Source of the DNA: an uncultured Rubrobacteraceae bacterium | Lineage (GTDB): Bacteria; Actinomycetota; Rubrobacteria; Rubrobacterales; Rubrobacteraceae | Reading direction: 5' to 3' | Length of the DNA: 64,000 nucleotides | Assembly (NCBI GenBank): GCA_902806085.1 | Contig: CADCVH010000102.1 | Location: forward strand, 62,001-126,000 | Shown here: positions 54,516 through 63,172 of the stretch, in pieces | Numbering within the stretch: the stretch's first letter is position 1 | How the letters are laid out: each line of letters starts with the position of its first letter | Position numbers and translations under genes: made by a program | Notes under the pieces: model-generated | The model's input: the letters and a program-made list of their open reading frames with translations, nothing else | The model's database searches: none | What the model was told of the DNA's origin: nothing

Positions 54516-55694
54516 TCACGGGTGCGTTCGCAGCGTCTTCCGGTAACAGGCTGCGGTTGCGCGGCCGACCTCACCCCAATCGTGGCGCTTTTCCGCGAGA
54601 GAGCGGGCCCTCTCCCCGACCAGCCGTAACTCCTCGGGGTCGGAGAGGGCTCCCACGAGCTTGGCGGCTAGGGCCTCGGCGTCGCCGGCCGGGAACGAAT
54701 AACCCTCGACCCCGTCCGTTACCACCTCGGTCATGCCGGCAAGATCCGAAACCACCGTTGCCTTGGCGTGGCTCATGGCCATGAGCAGAACGCCGCTCTG
54801 GTAGATTCTTCGGTAGGGCAGCACGACCGCGTCCGCCGCAGCGTAGTAGCGCGACACCTCTGCGTCGGGTATGTAGCGAATGTGCGAGACGCAACTGCCC
54901 CGTATGCCCAGATCCTCCATCATGCGCTCGTATCGTGCAAAGTCGTCCTTCCATACCTTGCCCGCGATCAGCAGGGTCACGTCCGGGTAAGCCCTAAGGA
55001 CCCCCGGCATGGCCCGGAGCAACACGTCTAGCCCTTTGACCTCTTTGATCTGCCCGAAAAAGAGCAACACGCGGCCTCCGATCGGCAACCCGAGTCTCGC
55101 CCTGGCCTCCTCCCGCGACGGCACGTTCCCTATGGCGTGCAGGTAGTTGCCGTGGGGTATCACGTCCAGTCTTTCGGGGGAGCCACGAAGCACCGCCCTG
55201 AGCTCCTCCTCGCTAACCTTGCTCTGGGCGATAACCCGGTCCGCGGCCCGGTAGACGCGCTCGACCATCCACGGCACCGAGAGGCTCTCCACGAACGACT
55301 GCACGTCGTGGGCCGTGATCACGACCTTGAGGCCCAGCATCTTGGCCGCGATCACGTTGAACAGCTCCAGCGGGCCGACGTGGAAAAAATGGAAGTGCGC
55401 GATGCGCGCCCGGCGAAAGCGGGCATTCGTCAGCGCCCGGACGCTGCCCGACACGTAACGAAGCCCGCGCAGCCATGCGGGGTCCTCGCCGTATATGCGC
55501 CGGTAGGGGAGAGCGACGGCGTAGGCGTCGGACGCCTTGCTCGGTGACGTCTCGTCGCAGGTATACAGGGTGACCTCTACCCCGGCCTCCGCCAGGCCCC
55601 CGCACAGACCAAAATCGTAGTAGTCCATGCCGCCGTGGCCGCCCACGGGCTCGACAACCGCCGCCCTCAGCCGGAGGGGGTTACGGGCTCGCAT
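54516..55694 (-). CDS. GT4-family glycosyltransferase
   Basis: A 392-residue GT-B enzyme. The N-terminal domain has VEPVGGHGGMDYYDFGLCGGL and FHFFHVGPLELFNV. The C-terminal donor-binding domain has LLFFGQIKEVKGLDVLLRAMP, LLIAGKVW, YIPDAEVSRYYAAADAVVLPY and SHAKATVVSDLAGMTEVV, with a modified E-x7-E region. It likely transfers a sugar from an NDP-sugar to the growing lipid-linked repeat on the cytoplasmic face. ATG 55694 overlaps the end of the upstream sulfotransferase gene by 14 bp, so it belongs to that minus-strand operon. Confidence 0.88.
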   Translation of the reverse strand: MRARNPLRLRAAVVEPVGGHGGMDYYDFGLCGGLAEAGVEVTLYTCDETSPSKASDAYAVALPYRRIYGEDPAWLRGLRYVSGSVRALTNARFRRARIAHFHFFHVGPLELFNVIAAKMLGLKVVITAHDVQSFVESLSVPWMVERVYRAADRVIAQSKVSEEELRAVLRGSPERLDVIPHGNYLHAIGNVPSREEARARLGLPIGGRVLLFFGQIKEVKGLDVLLRAMPGVLRAYPDVTLLIAGKVWKDDFARYERMMEDLGIRGSCVSHIRYIPDAEVSRYYAAADAVVLPYRRIYQSGVLLMAMSHAKATVVSDLAGMTEVVTDGVEGYSFPAGDAEALAAKLVGALSDPEELRLVGERARSLAEKRHDWGEVGRATAACYRKTLRTHP

Positions 55695-56688
55695 GTTGAT
55701 AACCCAGCAGCCGCATCGTCTCCTCGAATGGAGAACGGATCGCGGGGTGCAGATCGAAGGGCCCGCCGCTCGGAACCGGAGACACCTTCTGCTCTGCGAA
55801 ACGGAAGAACACCTCGTCGTGAGGAAGCTCGCAGAAGTCCAGGAGCGAAGAGAGCTCCCGACGAGGATGGTCCACGAGCGACTCGTAGCGGATCAGATGG
55901 ATACCGCTCCCATTCGACCGCTGCTGACGCAGCCCCTCCCGCATGGTGATGATCCACTCCACCGCCGCCATGTCGACGTGCCGGTCGAGCCCCCGCACCT
56001 CCCGTTCGACGTGCGCGAGGGATTCTTCCCTCGGCACCAGTTGTTCGAGCATCAGGCGCCACTTGCGGTTGTCGGTCCCCCACCAGTCGTGGGTCTCCCC
56101 ATTCTCCTGCGTACCCTTCCGCTTGGACCACCCATCGATGGACCGGCAGGTATCCCAGCCGTTGCGGACCAGGAAAACGAAGCGCGCGTCGGGGAAGATA
56201 GCCCGCACAAACGGTATCCTGAAGACCAACTCAGGGTGCTTGTCCACCACCCTCTTGGCCGCCACCGCGCGCGAGTACGCGCCGAATAACCGCCGCATCC
56301 GTTGGCGGACCTCTTTTGAGGCGTCTTCCTCGCCCAGGGGGTAGCGTGCCGGCCCCTTCCAGTGCTGGCCGAAAACGTCCGCCCGTGGGTAGGCTGCGTG
56401 CCACATCGCCTTGGGCTCGTTGAGAAAGCCCACGTCGCGGTGCATGGACATCAGCACGCCCAGGATCGTGGAACCGCTACGACCCGTTCCGACGACGAAG
56501 ATGGGCTTCTCGATCCGTTTGAGCTGGGGCAGCCGCATCTCGAGGGCGAAATGTGCGAAGACGAGGGGGTTGATCCATTGCCCTCTCGTGGTGATGGGAC
56601 GGCCCTCGAAGAGGGCGTAGCTGACGAGGCGAGACACCGCCTTGGCCGGCCTTGTCTTCAAGTAGAGGGGGTCTAGCTGCGCGATCAC
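55681..56688 (-). CDS. Sulfotransferase family protein (335 aa)
   Basis: GTG 56688 overlaps the upstream TGA as GTGA and has GAGAAGG upstream, giving MIAQLDPLYLKTRPAK. The PAPS 5'-phosphosulfate loop is FVVGTGRSGSTILG near residue 63, and the 3'-phosphate region is FVFLVRNGWDTCRSI near 160. Helical segments with IRYESLVDHPRRELSSLLDF complete the fold. It would move sulfate from PAPS to a hydroxyl or amine of a carbohydrate or lipid. It sits between a second sulfotransferase and a glycosyltransferase with overlapping ends, so all act in one pathway. Confidence 0.85.
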   Translation of the reverse strand: MIAQLDPLYLKTRPAKAVSRLVSYALFEGRPITTRGQWINPLVFAHFALEMRLPQLKRIEKPIFVVGTGRSGSTILGVLMSMHRDVGFLNEPKAMWHAAYPRADVFGQHWKGPARYPLGEEDASKEVRQRMRRLFGAYSRAVAAKRVVDKHPELVFRIPFVRAIFPDARFVFLVRNGWDTCRSIDGWSKRKGTQENGETHDWWGTDNRKWRLMLEQLVPREESLAHVEREVRGLDRHVDMAAVEWIITMREGLRQQRSNGSGIHLIRYESLVDHPRRELSSLLDFCELPHDEVFFRFAEQKVSPVPSGGPFDLHPAIRSPFEETMRLLGYQHASP

Positions 56689-57731
56689 GTCAGCCTTCTC
56701 TTGATGGTCTCTCTGATGTTCCGCACCCTTCCGAGGTTGAGGAGCAAGGCGAGCGCCAATTTTACCGGAAGCGACAGGACGCTCCAAACCGTCCGCACGG
56801 GAGAGGGCGCGACCGGAACCGGGGCGTAACGGTGGCTTTTCATTAGGCGTCCGGTGACCTTCTGGCACAGGAACACCTCCGTCGGGCTCAAGCCTCCCCT
56901 TCGCCAACTTCCGGCCCTGTCGGCGTTCACCCCCGCCTGTTCGGGGTGGTCCCGCCCGCTGGAGGAGCCGACCTGCGGAACAGCGAGCATGTCCGCGCTG
57001 AAGGGAAGGCCGACAAAGTCGCAGACTTCCCTGACCGTGCCGTCCGGGTCCGCCAACAAATCTTCGAACCTGAGGCTGCGCACCCGGTCCTCGCCAGCGA
57101 CGCCGGCCGCGGCCGCGACGGAGGAGTTCCACAGCTTGCTGATAGTGATCGGGTGGTAGTTTACCCACGAACGCAGCGCCTCCCTCAGCGGTATACCCTT
57201 CGCCCCGAGGAACCGGCGCTTCCATTTCCCCTTTTGGGAGAGCAAGACATCCCTCGGATCCCGGACCATGTTCACGATCCGCGCCCCCGGATAGAGTTCG
57301 AGTATTTCCTTGGTGTATAGGACGTTACGCGGGGTCTGGTCGCAAGGGACCGTCTTGTCGTTGCGTGCGGCCTCGTAGGAGAGAAAGACCCCGAACGCTT
57401 CCGCCGGGGTCAACGCCCCCGACCGCGCCGAGGCGACGACTTCCTCGGCCTCGCGCACGAAGGGAGCCGGGTCGCCCTTGCGCAGGTAGCCCCGCCGCTG
57501 GATGTCGAGCAAGCGGGCTACCAGCTCGACGGCCTCGGGTTCTGCGAGGTGACGATCCTTGTCCGCCGTCGTCCACAGTTGCTCAAAAAAATGCATCTCG
57601 CCCAGGGTATAAACAGACGGGTTCGCCCCCAGCATGCGGCCCATCATCGTAGTGCCGCTGCGGCTGTTGCCCACCACGAAAACGTAGCGCCCCGATGGGC
57701 CGCGGCCCGATGAGGACAGGACGTGGTTCAT
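56685..57731 (-). CDS. Sulfotransferase family protein (348 aa)
   Basis: A 348-residue PAPS-dependent enzyme. The N-terminal FVVGNSRSGTTMMGRML is the phosphosulfate-binding loop, IVNMVRDPRDVLLSQ is the 3'-phosphate motif, and RSLRFEDLLADPDGTVREVCDFVGL is the conserved later region. The ATG at 57731 places the loop about 20 residues in, normal for the family. It is the first gene of the tight minus-strand group with the next sulfotransferase (GTGA overlap) and a glycosyltransferase. The acceptor is unknown; the setting suggests a polysaccharide unit. Confidence 0.87.
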   Translation of the reverse strand: MNHVLSSSGRGPSGRYVFVVGNSRSGTTMMGRMLGANPSVYTLGEMHFFEQLWTTADKDRHLAEPEAVELVARLLDIQRRGYLRKGDPAPFVREAEEVVASARSGALTPAEAFGVFLSYEAARNDKTVPCDQTPRNVLYTKEILELYPGARIVNMVRDPRDVLLSQKGKWKRRFLGAKGIPLREALRSWVNYHPITISKLWNSSVAAAAGVAGEDRVRSLRFEDLLADPDGTVREVCDFVGLPFSADMLAVPQVGSSSGRDHPEQAGVNADRAGSWRRGGLSPTEVFLCQKVTGRLMKSHRYAPVPVAPSPVRTVWSVLSLPVKLALALLLNLGRVRNIRETIKRRLT

Positions 57732-57818
57732 CTAACCCGTCCCCCCTGCGACGATTCCGCGCCGTCCGTCGCGCGGGCGACGCTGGGCTTTTGCCTCTCG
57801 GTAGACTCCAAGGAGAGG

Positions 57819-58886
57819 CTACCCTTTCCTGTGTTCTGGCTGCAGCCAGTGCTCGAGGTCGCGACCTATAAGACCCTGAAGCTCCCGAATATCCTCACGG
57901 TACAGGTCCATCAAGAACCGCCTGGATTCCGGGTCCATCTCGGGTTTGGCGCCCTCCTTGAAGCGCAGGGACTGCCTTATCCTGAACCGGAGTTTGGCAT
58001 CCGGTATCAACCTTGCCCTAAGGGCCCTGAAGCGCGGGGACCTGAAGGTTCGGGATCTCAGAACCTTCTCCGTCATCAGCCCGAGAGGTCCCCCCTTGGG
58101 TATCGAGTACTTGTTGTACTGCACGCCCGTCTCGACGGAGCCCGCGTACTCGGGGTCGATGTCCAGGAACTCCAGCACCGACCTGAGCAACGCCCTGGGG
58201 TCCCGTTCGAGGTCCTCGTACAGGAAGATTCTGACCCGTGTCCTCTCGAACGCCTCGAGGTAACGCCTCACTTGCTCTGAGTAGAACCCGAGGTCCACGT
58301 ACAAGCGCGTGACCCCGTAGGTTTTTGGTTGGGCGTAATACCCTTGCTTTAGCGCCTCGAGGAGGGGGAGGGTCTCCCCTTCCCACCGGACGGTCTGCGC
58401 GTAGTCAGAGAGGGCACGTTCCACCGGGTGGCGCAGGATGGCGATGATCTTGGCCTCCGGAACAGCCTCCTTGATCCGCCAGGGGGCCTTCTCGTCCCAC
58501 AGGTACGAAGGGCTGGCCTCCCCCGCTACGGGCTCTCCACCGCGTCCCTCGAACAACCCCAAGTACTCCGCCTCCGAGGCGACGGAGCTTATACGTCCCG
58601 GGGCGTGCACCCTCGAGAACCAGTTCGGCTCTTTCATGGGCGACATGTACACCTCGGGATGCTGGTTCAGGTAGTGGTAGAGACTGGTCGTACCGGACTT
58701 CGCCGCCCCGACGATGAAGAAGTTGGGGTACGTGGCTTTCACGGGGTCCCACCCAGACGTCGAGAATTGGCGCACCGCCTTCGAAGGGACTCCGATGGCA
58801 ACCGCCGGGCCGGCAGCCTCTCTTCCGGTTTCGATATGTGTCCCCTGTGGTATACGACGAAGACCATAGCACCATTCACTGTACAC
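57819..58886 (-). CDS. Sulfotransferase (heparan N-sulfotransferase-like domain, 355 aa)
   Basis: The core starts with YPNFFIVGAAKSGTTSLYHYLNQHP near residue 53. It continues with MSPMKEPNWFS, GEASPSYLWDE, IIAILRHPVERALSDY and VRIFLYEDLERDPRALL, the layout of the Sulfotransfer_1/NST-type carbohydrate sulfotransferases. GTG 58886 gives a 50-residue leader of unclear value; internal GTG codons closer to the domain may be the true start. It is transcribed toward the other two sulfotransferase genes with an 87-bp gap. Confidence 0.85.
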   Translation of the reverse strand: MYSEWCYGLRRIPQGTHIETGREAAGPAVAIGVPSKAVRQFSTSGWDPVKATYPNFFIVGAAKSGTTSLYHYLNQHPEVYMSPMKEPNWFSRVHAPGRISSVASEAEYLGLFEGRGGEPVAGEASPSYLWDEKAPWRIKEAVPEAKIIAILRHPVERALSDYAQTVRWEGETLPLLEALKQGYYAQPKTYGVTRLYVDLGFYSEQVRRYLEAFERTRVRIFLYEDLERDPRALLRSVLEFLDIDPEYAGSVETGVQYNKYSIPKGGPLGLMTEKVLRSRTFRSPRFRALRARLIPDAKLRFRIRQSLRFKEGAKPEMDPESRRFLMDLYREDIRELQGLIGRDLEHWLQPEHRKG

Positions 58887-59180
58887 GCGGACGCGGCATC
58901 CAGAGTATCCCCCAAACGGCCTTTTTTCGGTTAGTCCAAAGTACTAATCCGCATTGGTATCCGGCGATTTCGACTTTTGACGAGACACGACGAGCCGAAG
59001 TCGCATGCCTCACCCTAGGCCTATCCCTGGCGGCGTATGACGGATTCGAGCGCATCTTCGACGGAACCCACTGGCATCGATCCGGGCCCCATTTGCGTCT
59101 TGCGTGATCGGCCGTTAGGGCTTCGCCACCGTGTTAAGCTTCCGGGTGCGAGGCGGGATCTGGAAGGAAGTGGAACGAAG
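58887..59180. other. Divergent intergenic region, 294 bp
   Basis: This separates a minus sulfotransferase and a plus glycosyltransferase. GTACTAATCC at 58941-58950 resembles elements upstream of two c-di-GMP genes. No strong -35/-10 pair is seen; the plus frame open from 59037 is not favoured as coding before 59181. Confidence 0.4.
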
Positions 59181-60344
59181 ATGCGGGACGGCCAAACGAC
59201 GGCGGAAAACCCTAGGGTAGGTTTCGCTTGCGCCTGGAAAGGGCGGCCCGAGCGGACCTGGTCCGGCACCCCGTGGGGGCTGCGTCTCGCCCTGGGACGG
59301 CAGGCGGAGGTCGTCGACCTCGGTGTGAAGTACTCGGCGGTGCAGACTGCCTCCAAGTACCTGTACACCCGTCGGCGCCACGGACGCTGGGGAAGCACGT
59401 ACCAATGGTCGTCGAGCCGGGACAGGATGATCGAGAGGAGGCTTCAGGCGGCCTCCAAGAAGACACCGGTCGACGCCGTGATAGAGGTGGGGGACCTCGG
59501 TAGGCTCGACGTGCCGTTCTACTGCTACAAAGATCTCAGCTTTGCCGTACTGGAGGAGCATTACGATGCTGTCACCGGCGCCCCCGGCTTCTACAACATC
59601 GATCTGGACACCATCAAGCGTCGTCGGGACCGCCAGCACGAGCTTTGGGAGTCGGCGGCCGGCGTGTTCGCCATGAGCGAGTGGCTGGCCGAGGTCTTGG
59701 TGGAGCGCAGCGGCGTCCCGCGAGAGAAGATCACCGTCGTCTACGCCGGGTTGAACGCCCTCGAAGAGGGCCCCGTACGTGAGCAACACGTTCGGTCCGG
59801 GGAGGCCCGCCGTCCCTTCCGGCTCTTGTTCGTCGGCCGTCACTTTTTCCGCAAGGGCGGAGACATCGTGGTGCGAGCCTTCGAGCAGTTGCGCCGCGAG
59901 CATTACCCGGGGCTGGGGCTCACGGTTGCGGGTCCCGCCGCCTGGCCGCTGGCTGGAGACGTTCCTGAGGGGGTCACCTTCCTGGGCGATCGCCCTACCA
60001 CGGAGGTGGCGCGCCTCTACCGCGAACACGACCTGCTCGCGATGCCCTCCCGTTTCGAGGCGTTCGGCATAGCCCACAGGGAGGCGCTGGCGAACGGTGT
60101 GCCGGTCATCGGCCGCTCGGCCTTCGCGATGCCGGAGGCCATCCACCCCGGTAAGAACGGGGCGCTCGTTGGCAGCGACGACCCGGCGGAACTCGCCGCC
60201 GCCATAGTCGACGTACTCGAGAACCCAGAGGTTCGGAGGTTCACGGCCGCAAGCGCGGCGGAGGTCAGGTCACACTACTCGTGGGACGCCGTGGCCGGGA
60301 GGATGCTCGACGCCGTGCGGGGGCGGCCCGCGCCGGCACCGTAG
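59181..60344 (+). CDS. GT4-family glycosyltransferase
   Basis: From ATG 59181 (GGAAGGAAG about 10 bases upstream) the product has 387 residues. The N-terminal half (VGFACAWKGRPERTWSGTP, VIEVGDLGRL) is divergent. The C-terminal GT-B domain is typical: RLLFVGRHFFRKGGDIVVRAFEQL, LTVAGPAAW, VTFLGDRPTTEVARLYREHDLLAMPSRFEAFGIAHREALANGVPVIG. The donor-binding E-x7-E pattern is present in the last segment. Probable role: sugar addition to the exopolysaccharide unit. It is flanked by sulfotransferase genes on the other strand. Confidence 0.88.
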   Translation: MRDGQTTAENPRVGFACAWKGRPERTWSGTPWGLRLALGRQAEVVDLGVKYSAVQTASKYLYTRRRHGRWGSTYQWSSSRDRMIERRLQAASKKTPVDAVIEVGDLGRLDVPFYCYKDLSFAVLEEHYDAVTGAPGFYNIDLDTIKRRRDRQHELWESAAGVFAMSEWLAEVLVERSGVPREKITVVYAGLNALEEGPVREQHVRSGEARRPFRLLFVGRHFFRKGGDIVVRAFEQLRREHYPGLGLTVAGPAAWPLAGDVPEGVTFLGDRPTTEVARLYREHDLLAMPSRFEAFGIAHREALANGVPVIGRSAFAMPEAIHPGKNGALVGSDDPAELAAAIVDVLENPEVRRFTAASAAEVRSHYSWDAVAGRMLDAVRGRPAPAP

Positions 60345-60373
60345 ACCGTAGGGATCCCGTGGGCGCGATCCAC

Positions 60374-61297
60374 TTAGGGCTCCAACCACCCCTTCAGGTC
60401 ACGTTGAATAAGATCCTGCAACTTGAGCACGTCATCCCGGTAAGCCTCGGTAAGGCGCAGTCGCATCTCCGGCGAGAGCCGGGGAGGCTCGCGCAGGTTC
60501 TTGTTCCTGAGATCGGCCACCATCCGCTTGCGCAGCCGGGTCGGTATAAACCGCTTGAAAGGGGCTTTGAGAGGGCTGGACGTCATCAAGAACGAGTGGA
60601 TGGCCTTGCTCTTGGGGATCCCGCTGCGGTTGAACCTCACGGAGGTGTCGGGACGGAACTGCGGGTCCACGCCGAGCCGGCGGAAGATGTCCCCGGCCAC
60701 GTTCGCGGGATCCGACTTTAGATCCTCGTACAGGTAGACCGAGATCTGCTCTCTGTCAAAGGTGTCGAAGTACCTCTTTAACTGCTCGTGGTAGAAACCC
60801 ATACGCTTGTAGTGCCAGATCCAAGACCAGTGGTCCGCGACGCGCCTGTCCTCTTCCGCGAGCGCGCGGCCGAAATCGGCGTACGGCTCGAGGCCGTCGC
60901 GGACCAAGTGGGTAAAGGCAGAGTGCGCCCTCTCGGCCGGGTTCCTCAACACGGCTACAAGCTTCGCGCCCGGCACGTGGTGCCGGATCCGGCCCGGAGC
61001 CTGCGCGTCGTAGAGGTAAAGGGGCGACGCCTCGCCCAGAGCGATCTCGTCAGATACCCCGTCGAACAGCGCCTCGTAGTCCTCCAGCCGGGTCACGGAC
61101 CAGCTGTTTATCCTCTGCGGGGCGCTCGGGTCCCGGAAGTCCACCGTCTCGCCCTCGAGCGCGAAAAAGTTGGTCTCTTTGACGGGGCTCATGTACACCT
61201 GCGGATGCTGCTCCAGGTACCGGTACAGCGCGGTCGTCCCCGACTTTCCGGCGCCTATGATGATGAAGTTGGGCATCGTCATACGGTCTATCTCCAT
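60374..61297 (-). CDS. Sulfotransferase (heparan N-sulfotransferase-like domain, 307 aa)
   Basis: A 307-residue enzyme in which the PAPS loop MPNFIIIGAGKSGTTALYRYL begins at residue 8. MSPVKETNFFALEG, ALGEASPLYLYD, LVAVLRNPAERAHSAF and ISVYLYEDLKSDPANVAGDIF follow, the same architecture as the gene at 57819. A second ATG at 61282 has GGAG at better spacing and may be the true start. It would sulfate a carbohydrate using PAPS in the cytoplasm. It is convergent with the glycosyltransferase (29-bp gap) and downstream of the polymerase-like gene. Confidence 0.87.
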   Translation of the reverse strand: MEIDRMTMPNFIIIGAGKSGTTALYRYLEQHPQVYMSPVKETNFFALEGETVDFRDPSAPQRINSWSVTRLEDYEALFDGVSDEIALGEASPLYLYDAQAPGRIRHHVPGAKLVAVLRNPAERAHSAFTHLVRDGLEPYADFGRALAEEDRRVADHWSWIWHYKRMGFYHEQLKRYFDTFDREQISVYLYEDLKSDPANVAGDIFRRLGVDPQFRPDTSVRFNRSGIPKSKAIHSFLMTSSPLKAPFKRFIPTRLRKRMVADLRNKNLREPPRLSPEMRLRLTEAYRDDVLKLQDLIQRDLKGWLEP

Positions 61298-61386
61298 CTA
61301 ACGGGATACCGCGATACTAACACCGGCGGAACGACGATGCGATTCGCCGTGACGCGGCCTACGCCTCGGCATCCGCGAGAGGCCGC

Positions 61387-62688
61387 CTAGACCGAGGTTG
61401 GGGTGGGGCTCAGGGGCAGGCTAACGTCTTGTGTGGCAGTGCGGGTAGAGATTAGGCCGTGCCTGTAAGCCATCAGCAATCCCCACGACACCGCGCCTAT
61501 GGGTAGCCCCTGGCCCTGCGGGATTATGTACCGGGCTTGCAACGGCGAGGCGACGAGGAACATGAAGCAGACGATGAAGAGCGTCCAGACGAAGAGGCGC
61601 TGTCTCGGGCTCACGTCGGCAGCGGCGTAGGCCCATACCAGCCTAAGCAAGTTCGTACACAACCACGCGACGAAGACCAGGTACAAGGCGAGGCCCACCA
61701 GCCCGAACTGGAATGTCACGCCCAGCAAGCCTATATCGGCCGGATAGAGGTGACCGAAGATGTCCTGGTAGGACAACGACTGGACGCTGTCCTGCCCGAA
61801 CCCGAGGAGCGGATACTCCCGGATAACCTGCCAGGCCTTTTGTACCTCGACTATCCTTACCTCGTAAGAGAGGTCCGTACTGAACGCGCCGATGAAGGCG
61901 GCGCGCAGGTCGGGGGTCAGGAGCGCGACGACAAAGATGTACAGCGGCAGCATGATCATCGTCAGGGCCGCGCGCCCGGGCCGCCGCAAGAAGATCACGT
62001 ACAGGATCAACGCTATAACGGCGGATGTCAGCAGCGCGCGGGGTATGGTGATAGCCAGCAACAAGGCGGATACCGCGACCACCAGCGATGCGAAAGGCAA
62101 CAGGCGGCGCGCCTGGAAGAGCCTCCCGCCGAAGTACAGCAGCAGAAAGAGGTTTACGGCGTTCAACCGGCGCAACTCACCGCCGGCTTCGAGATAGGAG
62201 GACCCCAACTGCAGCACGAAGAATTGCCCCGATAGGAGCGCGGACTTGGGGGCCAGGATGATGTCGTAGGCGGCGTACCCCGCGGTGGCCGTGAGCATCG
62301 CGAGGATAAAGACGCGCCGGAAGTCCGCCAGCTCCCATCCCCTCACGGATAGGAGATAGACGATGGGGCCCAGCAAGACGAACACGAAATACCTCTGGGC
62401 GAAGATGCTAGGGAGCAGGGGCGCACCGGTCCTGAGGGCGAAGACGTAGGCGTACAGCAGCACGAACGACACCAAACCGAGGGCCGGAAGGAAGACGTAA
62501 GGATTCCGGAAGGACGCCACTTTGGTGGAGGCGGCGAGCCACGCGAAAAGCAAGAGCGTGCACACCTCGGCGAACTCCTCGAAGCGCAAAGCGAGGAGTG
62601 TGGAGTACTCGAGGAACCCGAGAGCGCCCGTCAGGCTGATGAAGAGCAAGACCTGGGCAAGAAGCGGTTGGCGCAGGCGTACGGCCAT
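61387..62688 (-). CDS. O-antigen ligase/polymerase-like membrane protein
   Basis: From ATG 62688 (AAGGA upstream) the product has 433 residues with about 11-12 helices. The larger loop near residues 290-345 contains VQKAWQVIREYPLLGFGQDSV, the GxG/periplasmic signature of Wzy/WaaL-type proteins, and QFGLVGLALYLVF follows. Such enzymes join lipid-linked oligosaccharide units outside the membrane or ligate them to an acceptor. With the WbaP-type initiating enzyme it implies a Wzx/Wzy-style pathway, although no flippase is in the window. The upstream extension of the frame is basic and not helical, so the internal ATG is preferred. Confidence 0.8.
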   Translation of the reverse strand: MAVRLRQPLLAQVLLFISLTGALGFLEYSTLLALRFEEFAEVCTLLLFAWLAASTKVASFRNPYVFLPALGLVSFVLLYAYVFALRTGAPLLPSIFAQRYFVFVLLGPIVYLLSVRGWELADFRRVFILAMLTATAGYAAYDIILAPKSALLSGQFFVLQLGSSYLEAGGELRRLNAVNLFLLLYFGGRLFQARRLLPFASLVVAVSALLLAITIPRALLTSAVIALILYVIFLRRPGRAALTMIMLPLYIFVVALLTPDLRAAFIGAFSTDLSYEVRIVEVQKAWQVIREYPLLGFGQDSVQSLSYQDIFGHLYPADIGLLGVTFQFGLVGLALYLVFVAWLCTNLLRLVWAYAAADVSPRQRLFVWTLFIVCFMFLVASPLQARYIIPQGQGLPIGAVSWGLLMAYRHGLISTRTATQDVSLPLSPTPTSV

Positions 62689-63172
62689 TATCCTGATCCT
62701 TCTAATCGACGGTGGCTGCGAGACGGCTCGCAGCCAGGAAGGGAGGATCGACCACCGTGAATATCGTCCGGCGCAAGACACGACGAAGCCTGGGAACGTC
62801 TGTGGGGGCGGACGCAGTGGACGATGTCTCCTCCATATTTACGAGAAAGTTGAGGCCGCCATTGTACACCTACCAAAGGGGATTACGCCCGTGCGACGGT
62901 TGCGGACCTCGGCGGCTGCCTCGGCGGCTGTCCCGCCGCCCACGGCCGGCCACGCCTCGCTGATCCCCGTGCGAAGGCGGTGCTTTATGCCCGCCCCCGC
63001 GGCAGGACGAGCGACCCCTTGGGGGGGCGGTCCGTCGCCGGCGGCCGACGGCCATGCAGTGGTGCTAAACTACGCGTATGGAGGGATCTCGGTCCCGGTG
63101 GTGGATAAAAAATGCGTTCCGACCCGCGGCCGGCTCGCGCCGGGGTCGCAGGATTCGACAGCGGAGCCGGTC
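62689..63172. other. Divergent intergenic region, 484 bp
   Basis: This lies between the polymerase-like gene (minus) and the last sulfotransferase (plus). It is GC-rich with short CGGCGGCTG-like duplications near 62,920. TAAACT at about 63,066 could be a weak plus -10 box and TACAAT on the minus strand near 62,865 another; neither has a clear -35 box. No gene is called. Confidence 0.4.
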
